From JBHGBB01 sp041946755 (GTDB lineage Bacteria > UBP4 > UBA4092 > JAOAEQ01): a stretch of DNA of 11,407 bases. The position numbers and the translations under genes were made by a program. The notes under the pieces are model-generated. The model searched no databases. It was given only the letters and a program-made list of their open reading frames with translations, and was not told the origin of the DNA. Below are positions 1 through 5,933 of this stretch, piece by piece; the first letter of the stretch is position 1; every line of letters starts with the position of its first letter. Where the stretch lies: contig JBHGBB010000132.1 in assembly GCA_041946755.1 (NCBI GenBank), positions 1 through 11,407 of the forward strand, in the 5' to 3' direction.

Positions 1-782
1 GCGAAGAATGTTCTGCAATTTTAGATAATAAACAGTTGGAAACAAACCTCAAAGTATGCCCGAAATGCGGATATCATTTCCGGATATCTTCGAAAGAACG
101 GATAGCCTGTACTCTCGATACCGGCAGTTTTGTTGAATTAGATACCCAAGTCCAATCCGCTGACCCATTAGAGTTCACCGATTCGAAACGATATGTAGAC
201 CGCATCCGGGATTCAGTAAAAAAGCTCGGAATCAATGACGCGGTAGTTTGCGGTGAAGGGAAAATCAATGGGATTGAAGTTGCAGTAGCCGTTATGGAAT
301 TCGGATTTATCGGCGGGAGCATGGGCTCGGTTGTCGGAGAGAAAGTAACCCGAACCATCGAACGCGGATTAGAAAAGAAAGTACCGGTAGTCATCGTTAC
401 CACCACCGGTGGCGCGCGAATGCAGGAAGGGATATTATCCTTAATGCAGATGGCGAAAACCAGTGCCGCATTATCGAAATTAGCGAAAGCGAAAATCCCG
501 TTTATCTCGATTCTCACCAATCCGTCGACCGCAGGGGTAATGGCATCGTATGCGTCGCTAGGCGATGTGATTATCGCAGAGCCGAAAGCGTTAACCGGAT
601 TCGCCGGACCCCGGGTTATCGAACAGACTATCCGCCAGCAGTTACCGCCCGGATTCCAGAAATCGGAATTCTTACTCGACCATGGGTTTATCGATATTAT
701 TGCCGACCGCCGGGATATGAAGAATGTAGTTGCACGGGTGATAACGCTATTAACTACAAATACAGTCCAGAGTCCCAAATAA
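1..782 (+). CDS. accD: Acetyl-CoA carboxylase carboxyltransferase subunit beta, 5'-truncated by the window edge
   Basis: Beta subunit of the carboxyltransferase half of acetyl-CoA carboxylase. With AccA it moves the carboxyl group from biotin to acetyl-CoA, giving malonyl-CoA for fatty acid synthesis in the cytoplasm. The frame is open from base 3, and bases 1-2 (GC) are the end of a codon that would be TGC. The first visible residues would then read C-E-E-C, followed about 15 residues later by C-P-K-C: the four-Cys zinc finger of AccD. Later family signatures are GGSMGSVVGEK, GGARMQEG, MQMAKTSAAL, GFAGPRVIEQT and LPPGFQKSEFLLDHG. A TTG at 36 would be an in-frame internal start, but it would cut the zinc finger, so the true start lies upstream of the window. 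The last codons (VQSPK, stop) run into a 7-bp repeat array. folC follows on the same strand, as accD-folC does in many bacteria. Confidence 0.97.
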   Translation, partial: EECSAILDNKQLETNLKVCPKCGYHFRISSKERIACTLDTGSFVELDTQVQSADPLEFTDSKRYVDRIRDSVKKLGINDAVVCGEGKINGIEVAVAVMEFGFIGGSMGSVVGEKVTRTIERGLEKKVPVVIVTTTGGARMQEGILSLMQMAKTSAALSKLAKAKIPFISILTNPSTAGVMASYASLGDVIIAEPKALTGFAGPRVIEQTIRQQLPPGFQKSEFLLDHGFIDIIADRRDMKNVVARVITLLTTNTVQSPK

Positions 783-852
783 CAGTCCTAAGTCCTAAGG
801 CTTAAGTCCCAAGTCGAGAACCACATAACTTAAAACTCAAGACCTAAGTCAT
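783..852. repeat. Degenerate 7-bp tandem repeat array between accD and folC
   Basis: Read in 7-base steps from 783, the spacer gives cagtcct, aagtcct, aaggctt, aagtccc, aagtcga, gaaccac, ataactt, aaaactc, aagacct, aagtcat. About seven of the ten units resemble a loose AAGTCCT consensus in constant phase. The resemblance starts inside accD (agtcc and agtccc around 765-776), so the repeat supplies the end of that gene. No gene, hairpin terminator or promoter is evident. Similar 7-base phasing follows folC. Function is unknown; slipped-strand expansion followed by decay is the simplest origin. Confidence 0.6.
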
Positions 853-867
853 TAAATCACCTTTTTC

Positions 868-2184
868 ATGAATTATCAAGACTCATTATCATATTTATAT
901 TCACTCGAGCAGTTCGGAATCAAATTCGGATTGAATAATATCCAGCGGATGATGGACCTGCTGGGAAATCCCGAGAAAAACCTTCGCGCAATTCATATCG
1001 CCGGGACCAATGGAAAAGGTTCGGTCGCCGCATATTGCTCGAATATTTTGCAATGTTGCGGATATAAGGTTGGTCTCTATACCTCACCGCATCTGGTGAA
1101 ATTCGAAGAGCGGATTGCAATTAATGGAAAGCCAATATCGGAATCGGACCTAGTGCGATTAGTGGAGAAGATACAACCGATAGTGACTCAGGTTACCGGC
1201 GAGAATCAAGGCGCTAGTCCTACCTTTTTTGAAGTAACCACAGCGATAGCGCTGGATTATTTCGCCCAAAATAGCATTGATTTTCTGGTGTTGGAAGTCG
1301 GGATGGGTGGCCGATTGGATGCAACTAATATTGTGGATGCGAAAGTAGCGGTTATAACCAATATCACCTTTGACCATATGCAATATTTAGGAGACACCTT
1401 ACCCAAAATCGCTTATGAAAAAGCCGGGATAATTAAACCGGGTGCGAAAGTTATTACCGGCGCCCAAGGAGAAGCGTTAACCGAAATCCGGCGGGTATGT
1501 AAGGAACGGAATGCCAGTTTAATCGCTTGTCCGGAAGATATTGCGTATCAAGAAGAAATCGATGAACTCGATTCCCGAAAATTTACTATAGCTACCGAAC
1601 ATCAGATATATTCGCATTTAGCTATTCAATTACTGGGAAAACATCAATATCTGAATGCGACTTTAGCCGTTGCCGGAATAGAAGCGTTGCAATCGGTGTA
1701 CGGTTGCGACTGTACCTCAGCGATTACTCAAGGGTTATCGCAAACCGTCTGGCCCGGTAGATTAGAAGTGGTTCGGAAAGAGCCGAAAATCGTTTTAGAT
1801 GGCGCTCATAATGTTGCCGGAGTAGAAACCTTACGGTCAGCATTAGTCGGCATTTTCGATTATGATAATCTCTATTTAATTATCGGTATCGCTAATGATA
1901 AAGAGAGTAAAAAGATGCTGGAATTGCTCTGCCCATTAGCGACTGAAGTTATATTAACCGCGGCGAAAACCCATCGGGCCATTCCTCCGGAAAACTTATT
2001 AACCCAGATTTATGATGATGTGGCGCTTGGGGTAAAATCGAAAACGCACCGGGTAACTATTGTCAAGCATATCCCTGATGCGATACAATATGCGGTACAA
2101 TTAGCGGGGAAAACCGACTTAATCTGTATTGCCGGCTCGTTGTATGTTGTCGGTGAAGCCCGGGAAGTACTAGTTAAAAGTTAA
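868..2184 (+). CDS. folC: Bifunctional folylpolyglutamate synthase / dihydrofolate synthase
   Basis: Mur-ligase family enzyme of 438 residues, normal length for FolC. It uses ATP to join glutamate to dihydropteroate (dihydrofolate synthase) and/or to add gamma-glutamates to folates; sequence alone does not settle the balance. The P-loop is HIAGTNGKGSV (G46-S52). Then come YTSPHL, VLEVGMGGRLDATN, ITNITFDHMQYLGDT with the EKAGIIKPG segment, GKHQYLNA, and the C-terminal-domain signature WPGRLE...VLDGAHN. The N-terminus SLEQFGIKFGLNNIQRMMDLLG is typical, so the ATG at 868 is well supported even though no Shine-Dalgarno sequence precedes it (upstream is a C/T-rich cacctttttc). It lies 85 bp after accD, probably in one transcript. 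The last codons (LVKS, stop) are made of AGTTAAA repeat units. Confidence 0.96.
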   Translation: MNYQDSLSYLYSLEQFGIKFGLNNIQRMMDLLGNPEKNLRAIHIAGTNGKGSVAAYCSNILQCCGYKVGLYTSPHLVKFEERIAINGKPISESDLVRLVEKIQPIVTQVTGENQGASPTFFEVTTAIALDYFAQNSIDFLVLEVGMGGRLDATNIVDAKVAVITNITFDHMQYLGDTLPKIAYEKAGIIKPGAKVITGAQGEALTEIRRVCKERNASLIACPEDIAYQEEIDELDSRKFTIATEHQIYSHLAIQLLGKHQYLNATLAVAGIEALQSVYGCDCTSAITQGLSQTVWPGRLEVVRKEPKIVLDGAHNVAGVETLRSALVGIFDYDNLYLIIGIANDKESKKMLELLCPLATEVILTAAKTHRAIPPENLLTQIYDDVALGVKSKTHRVTIVKHIPDAIQYAVQLAGKTDLICIAGSLYVVGEAREVLVKS

Positions 2185-2220
2185 AAGTTAAGGATTAAGA
2201 GTTAAGAGTTATAAGTATTT
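2172..2220. repeat. 7-bp tandem repeat array (AGTTAAR) overlapping the folC stop codon
   Basis: Seven units in unbroken 7-base phase: agttaaa, agttaaa, agttaag, gattaag, agttaag, agttata, agtattt. The first two encode the last residues and stop of folC. Identity to the consensus is higher than in the array after accD, suggesting a younger or better-kept copy. The remaining 35 bases before pheS are AT- and pyrimidine-rich. There is no inverted repeat, so it does not look like a terminator. Confidence 0.75.
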
Positions 2221-2255
2221 AAAATTACATTTTTCTTTATTTAACCTGTCAACCT

Positions 2256-3272
2256 ATGGCAAAAATCGATGAATTGAAAGAAACAGCAATATCCCAAATT
2301 CAGCACGCGCAGTCGAATGAAGATTTAGAACAGCTCCGGATAAAATATCTGGGGAAAAAAGGGGAGCTAAAAGCAGTTCTAGATAGTCTCGGCAGTTATC
2401 CACCGGAAGAGCGGCCGCTAATCGGTAAAAAAGCGAATGAATTGAAAAATGAGATTACCGCATTATTGAATTCCCGGAAACAGGAGATTGCTGACCAATT
2501 AGCACAAACCGGAGCGCTTAAAGAAGCGTTAGATATCACTATTCCCGGTAGAAAACCGCGGGTAGGTAACCTGCATCCGATAACTAAAGTCCTTTATGAA
2601 ATCGAAGATATCTTCATCAGTATGGGATTCACCATCGAAATCGGTCCGGATGTAGAACTGGAATATTATAATTTCGAAGCGTTAAACTTCCCGCCACACC
2701 ATCCGGCACGTGATGCCCATGACTCGTTCTTCATATCCGATGGGGTGATCATGCGTACCCATACTTCCCCGGTTCAGATCCGAACCATGGAAAAACAGCA
2801 GCCGCCGATTCGAATGATAGCGCCCGGTAGATGCTATCGCCGTGACGCCATCGATGCCTCTCACTATACGATGTTCTATCAGGTAGAAGGGTTGATGGTG
2901 GATGAGCATATCACCTTTGCCGATTTAAAAGGAACTATCGCTATTTTCTTACAGCAGCTGTTTGGGAAAGATACCAAGGTTCGGTTCCGGCCGGATTTCT
3001 TCCCGTTCACCGAACCGAGCGCAGAAGTTGCGATGAGCTGTTCGATATGCCATGGTAGCGGATGTAAGACCTGCAAACAATCCGGCTGGTTAGAGATTGC
3101 CGGTGCCGGAATGGTGGATCCGGAAGTATTCAAATCGGTCAATTATGATTCGGAGAAATATACCGGATTTGCGTTTGGATTCGGGGCTGACCGCATCGCG
3201 ATGCTGAAATATGGGATCGATGATATCCGCTTGCTCTATGGAAACGACCTGAGATTTTTGCAGCAGTTTTAA
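2256..3272 (+). CDS. pheS: Phenylalanine--tRNA ligase alpha subunit
   Basis: Catalytic alpha subunit of the (alpha-beta)2 enzyme that charges tRNA-Phe. Its 338 residues are a usual bacterial length. Residues 1 to about 85 are the tRNA-binding coiled-coil arm (HAQSNEDLEQLRIKYLGKKG). The class II core begins near residue 104 with GNLHPIT and the motif 1 stretch SMGFTIEIGPDVELEYYNFEAL. Motif 2 is GRCYRRDAIDASHYTMFYQVEG (split here as GRCYRRDAIDAS plus HYTMFYQVEG, about 191-212), and motif 3 is FGFGADRIAMLKYGIDDIR. A four-Cys cluster (C262, C265, C270, C273 in SCSICHGSGCKTCKQSGW) is shared with Bacillus-type PheS. The ATG at 2256 gives the expected start, but no Shine-Dalgarno sequence is visible. 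Unusually, pheT does not follow; a convergent gene begins 20 bp on. Confidence 0.97.
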   Translation: MAKIDELKETAISQIQHAQSNEDLEQLRIKYLGKKGELKAVLDSLGSYPPEERPLIGKKANELKNEITALLNSRKQEIADQLAQTGALKEALDITIPGRKPRVGNLHPITKVLYEIEDIFISMGFTIEIGPDVELEYYNFEALNFPPHHPARDAHDSFFISDGVIMRTHTSPVQIRTMEKQQPPIRMIAPGRCYRRDAIDASHYTMFYQVEGLMVDEHITFADLKGTIAIFLQQLFGKDTKVRFRPDFFPFTEPSAEVAMSCSICHGSGCKTCKQSGWLEIAGAGMVDPEVFKSVNYDSEKYTGFAFGFGADRIAMLKYGIDDIRLLYGNDLRFLQQF

Positions 3273-3292
3273 TTGATCTATTCTGTAGGTTA

Positions 3293-3670
3293 TTAACTTG
3301 CTTTTTCAACTACTATCCGAACCCCATCCGGTACATTAAGAAATACTTTCGGGTCGCCAATGAGTTTCCCGAAAACCGTTACTGGACTATACGGTCGAAT
3401 TTCATCTTTCCGGCTGGAAGGGGTTTTCCCAAAGAAGATACAAAACGCTGTTCCCGGAACCCAATATCCTAAATCTCCCAGTTGAACCACTTCTTGTGGA
3501 TTCTCATTTTCAGCTTTTAGATTTATTCCGAAATATATCTCTTCACCCCAGGTGTTTGCTTTTCCATTGAAAGGGAGTGCATCCCAAATCAGGTGCGCTA
3601 TTTTGGTATCGTTCAATTCAGCGAGCATAAAAACATGACCAGCACTAATTTTAATCTTTTTCCCAGCCAT
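3293..3670 (-). CDS. Cyclophilin-like fold protein, TM1367/PF04126 type
   Basis: Small cytoplasmic protein of 125 residues with no signal peptide or membrane segment. The central stretch DALPFNGKANTWGEEIYFGI, then VVQLGDLGYWVPGTAFCIFFG and a late SPVTVFGKLIGDP, match my memory of the TM1367-like cyclophilin-fold family, which is about this length. Structures of that family resemble cyclophilin, but a prolyl isomerase activity is not established and I do not assign one. The start is firm: on the minus strand AGGAG (complement of 3678-3682) lies 7 bases before the ATG. The gene converges on pheS with a 20-bp gap and no clear terminator between them. Its upstream region holds repeated CAGATT words and a hairpin that is perfect (with one G-U) only in minus-strand RNA. 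Confidence 0.85.
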   Translation of the reverse strand: MAGKKIKISAGHVFMLAELNDTKIAHLIWDALPFNGKANTWGEEIYFGINLKAENENPQEVVQLGDLGYWVPGTAFCIFFGKTPSSRKDEIRPYSPVTVFGKLIGDPKVFLNVPDGVRIVVEKAS

Positions 3671-3692
3671 AATATATCTCCTAATCTGATAA

Positions 3693-3861
3693 TTCAGGAG
3701 TTAGAATGTTTAACTGATTTTAATCTGATGACAATCTATTCAATCTGAATTTAGATTTTTATACCGGAGATGAACCCGAATTGGTCGGATTAATTCGGAT
3801 TCATCTTCAGAATTTATCCTTCCTTTAAAATAATATAAACCGTTATGATTTCAGGAGTTAG
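3693..3861. repeat. Direct repeat TTCAGGAGTTAG, two copies in the 3671-3927 spacer
   Basis: The 12-mer TTCAGGAGTTAG occurs at 3693-3704 and again at 3850-3861, flanking the hairpin at 3769-3805. An 8-bp inverted pair, ATACCGGA (3761-3768) and TCCGGTAT (3871-3878), also brackets the hairpin. CAGATT (minus strand) recurs three times between 3682 and 3750. No ORF worth calling lies here. The copies might be remnants of a small mobile or regulatory element; no target-site duplication or transposase is visible. Confidence 0.5.
3769..3805 (-). promoter_or_regulatory. 14-bp stem-loop upstream of the cyclophilin-like gene
   Basis: Left arm GATGAACCCGAATT (3769-3782) pairs with right arm AATTCGGATTCATC (3792-3805) around a 9-base loop. 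As + RNA there is one C-A mismatch. As minus-strand RNA that position is G-U, so all 14 pairs can form. This favours a structure in the leader of the minus-strand gene, whose start lies about 100 bases downstream. No U-run follows on either strand close enough for a classical terminator. It could instead be a palindromic protein-binding site. Confidence 0.5.
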
Positions 3862-3903
3862 TATATAAATTCCGGTATCGATCCGTAGAAGAGACTCCGC
3901 CCT

Positions 3904-3932
3904 TTGACAAAAGATTGATTTCAAGGTATGAT
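3904..3932 (+). promoter_or_regulatory. Near-consensus sigma-70 type promoter for the Cys-rich small gene
   Basis: TTGACA at 3904-3909, a 17-base spacer, then TATGAT at 3927-3932: a perfect -35, one mismatch in the -10, and ideal spacing. Transcription would start near 3939, just before AAGG at 3940-3943 and the ATG at 3952. The ATG at 3928 lies inside the -10 and so could not be translated from this promoter, which argues for the downstream start of the gene. Confidence 0.65.
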
Positions 3933-3951
3933 AATAAACAAGGTTTTGACT

Positions 3952-4149
3952 ATGAATGAACAACCAAATCTTTTAACTTGCTGTCAACGATGTCAGTATT
4001 ATAGTAGTTGTATCACTAAATGGTTACGTGGTGAAAAAGGTGAACGAGATTATTGCTGTGACCATTGTCCCTATTTTGCAGAATGTAATCCGCAATATAA
4101 ATCCAATTCTAAATCGCAATCTTCCTTAGGCGGACATAACGCCAGATAA
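3952..4149 (+). CDS. Small protein with duplicated CC-x2-C-x5-C motifs, function unknown
   Basis: I do not recognise this 65-residue protein. It holds eight cysteines in two copies of one pattern: CCQRCQYYSSC (C10, C11, C14, C20) and CCDHCPYFAEC (C35, C36, C39, C45). Both have identical spacing and a shared aromatic pair after the third Cys. Four Cys per copy could bind zinc or an iron-sulfur cluster; a disulfide-rich fold seems less likely because there is no signal peptide. The tail (about residues 50-65) is Ser/Asn-rich and probably disordered. The start at 3952 is chosen because AAGG sits 8 bases upstream and the alternative ATG at 3928 overlaps the -10 of a strong promoter candidate; starting there would add eight residues. 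It is convergent with the MshEN-DnaA gene. That it is real rests on the promoter, the ribosome binding site and the internal duplication. Confidence 0.65.
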   Translation: MNEQPNLLTCCQRCQYYSSCITKWLRGEKGERDYCCDHCPYFAECNPQYKSNSKSQSSLGGHNAR

Positions 4150-4199
4150 ACTCCCAATTGCGAATCGTACATTCCAATAGATTGTTCAGGATAAACTCC
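4145..4199. repeat. Direct repeat GATAAACTCC between convergent genes
   Basis: GATAAACTCC occurs at 4145-4154 (covering the stop codon of the Cys-rich gene) and at 4190-4199, each followed by CAAT or AAT. The 66-bp convergent gap shows no strong hairpin, so no terminator is called for either gene. On the minus strand the gap is too short to hold a lost DnaA domain IV. Confidence 0.35.
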
Positions 4200-4215
4200 A
4201 ATCAAACCATCGAAT

Positions 4216-5862
4216 TTATCGCCCTTGTTTCATAAAATCGCGCAGGATATTTTCAACTACCTGTAAAGTAACCGTATGTCCGCTTAAACTCGAAATTGCA
4301 GCGATTTTATTTAATACCCCTTCCAACTCGCGAACGTTGGTTGAAACAAAGGTTGCAATAACATTAGTTACATCATCCGGTAATTCCAGATTCCGCTGCA
4401 TCGCTTTCCGCCGGAGTATAGCTACCCGAGTTTCTAAATCCGGCATCTGCACATCAACAATCAGCCCACCTTCAAACCGCGACCGGAGCCGTTCTTCCAA
4501 CTGTGGGATATCTTTTGGCAAACGGTCACAGGTAAGGATAATCTGCGCTTTTCGATGATGCAATTCTTCAAAGGTTTGGAAGAGTTCGATTTGGGTCCGC
4601 TCTTGTCCAGCGAGATATTGTACATCATCAATCAAAAAGACCTGCAAATGCCAATAAACCTCACGGAATGATTTTATATTTCCAACTGAAATAGCGGTGA
4701 TCATTTCTTCGATAAACCGATTGCAGGGAATATACATTAATGCAATATTCGGATTATTTTTCAGCATTAAATTACCGGCCGCATTCATGAGATGCGTTTT
4801 TCCTAGACCAACACCACCGTAAATAAACAGAGGATTGTAATTTGTCCCCGGAAATTCAGCAACATTTTTCGCTGCAGCCCAAGCTAATTGGTTACCGGTT
4901 CCAACGACATAATTATCGAAGGTAAATTCCGGTAGCGTTTGCGTTAACAAAGTTGTTGGTATTGCATGGGTATTGGTCGGAACAGTACCTGTCACAGAAG
5001 GAGCTTTAATTTCAGGTGATTCTTGTGGTACCGGTGGTTGAGCTGTCGAAGATTGACCGATGGGTATAGCCGAAATATTATTTGATGGTGATGCTACAAT
5101 CGGCTGCGGTGATACTGGTTTCACACTTATCGGAGTTTCTATAGGTTGTGCAGGCTGTGGTTGAGATGCTGGTGTAGGAATCGGTTTCGCTGGAGGCGGA
5201 GGTGCTATGGTTTCAGGTTGAACTGTAACCATACTCGGTTCACTTGATGGAGGAGAAGCGACAATAGATGGTGCCGGTTGATCCGGAACCGGTGGCCGAA
5301 TAACAGTACCTATAACTGGTTTAGGTTGCGGTTCTTGAACCTTTGGTGCCAACGTTTCTGGCGCAGTTTCAGATTGTGAAATAACCGATGGAGGAGTAGG
5401 TTCTGACGGCGGAGGTTCAACTGTCTTCTTCTGAACGGTAGCATAATATTTATCGATAATAGAAGCAATCCATTCTTTCCGACTAAAAATCGGTTGGATA
5501 GTTTTATTGATTATCGAAGTCAAATCTTCTATCGCTTGCGTATTCCAAGGATCGGACATTGCTACCGTTAAATGGTCTTCAGCCAATTCTATCGGAAAGC
5601 AGTTATATTTCCGAGCAGTATCTTCCGGAATAAGTTCAAGAACAGCACTATCTTTAAGTACAAATCCACGCGGATTGATATAGATGCTGCCGAACTGTTT
5701 TGCCAAGATAGTATTTAAATCTTCTTCGGTAACATACCCCAGTTGAAGTAATATTTTACCTAATGGAGCTTGCCGCTGTTTTTGTAATACCAGCGCTTGA
5801 TCGAGCATATTTTGCGTAATCAACCGCTGATTGATGAGTAGTTCACCTAATGGTTTTGGCAT
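4216..5862 (-). CDS. MshEN (GspE/PilB N-terminal) domain fused to a DnaA-type AAA+ ATPase lacking domain IV
   Basis: Cytoplasmic protein of 548 residues with three parts. Residues 1-140 are an MshEN/GspE-N domain: two 24-residue motifs, PLGELLINQRLITQNMLDQA onward to Q27 and PLGKILLQLGYVTEEDLNTI onward to Q56, separated by five residues, then the domain body (IPEDTARKYNCFPI, LTVAMSDPWN). Residues about 145-310 are a Pro/Ser/Thr/Gln-rich linker. Residues about 311-540 are DnaA domain III: FTFDNYVVG, Walker A GGVGLGKTH (349-357), Walker B VFLIDDVQYLAG with D412/D413, ERTQ, sensor 1 ILTCDRLPKDI, box VII LEERLRSRF (R458, R462) and sensor 2 NVRELEG (R511). It ends there. The helix-turn-helix domain IV that reads DnaA boxes is absent, as in Hda, but the DnaA-specific segment before Walker B is kept, so this is closer to DnaA than to Hda. 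Domain I is replaced by MshEN. The upstream ribosome binding site is weak (CAGG, 5 bases before ATG). It probably shares a transcript with the SGNH gene. The function is unknown. Confidence 0.9.
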   Translation of the reverse strand: MPKPLGELLINQRLITQNMLDQALVLQKQRQAPLGKILLQLGYVTEEDLNTILAKQFGSIYINPRGFVLKDSAVLELIPEDTARKYNCFPIELAEDHLTVAMSDPWNTQAIEDLTSIINKTIQPIFSRKEWIASIIDKYYATVQKKTVEPPPSEPTPPSVISQSETAPETLAPKVQEPQPKPVIGTVIRPPVPDQPAPSIVASPPSSEPSMVTVQPETIAPPPPAKPIPTPASQPQPAQPIETPISVKPVSPQPIVASPSNNISAIPIGQSSTAQPPVPQESPEIKAPSVTGTVPTNTHAIPTTLLTQTLPEFTFDNYVVGTGNQLAWAAAKNVAEFPGTNYNPLFIYGGVGLGKTHLMNAAGNLMLKNNPNIALMYIPCNRFIEEMITAISVGNIKSFREVYWHLQVFLIDDVQYLAGQERTQIELFQTFEELHHRKAQIILTCDRLPKDIPQLEERLRSRFEGGLIVDVQMPDLETRVAILRRKAMQRNLELPDDVTNVIATFVSTNVRELEGVLNKIAAISSLSGHTVTLQVVENILRDFMKQGR

Positions 5863-5933
5863 AGATACCTGTAGTCAAATAAAACAAATTAGATCAGCTG
5901 GTACAGTTTTCTCCTAAGTTTATGATAATGAAC

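Noticed and set aside
74..778. Long open frame on the minus strand across accD (234 codons)
   Set aside because: It is antisense to a clear accD, has no family features or ribosome binding site, and is explained by accD codon usage.
783..852. CRISPR array
   Set aside because: Units are 7 bases, contiguous, with no spacers of regular length and no cas genes.
3928..3951. ATG at 3928 as the start of the Cys-rich small gene
   Set aside because: It lies inside the -10 of the promoter candidate and its only AAGG is directly against the ATG. The ATG at 3952 has better spacing.
4216..5862. The chromosomal dnaA gene or Hda
   Set aside because: Domains I and IV of DnaA are missing, and the N-terminal MshEN plus long linker is unlike Hda, although the AAA+ part is DnaA-like.
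4216..5862. A PilB/GspE secretion ATPase
   Set aside because: Only the N-terminal domain matches. The ATPase part has DnaA motifs, not the Walker/Asp-box/His-box set of secretion ATPases.
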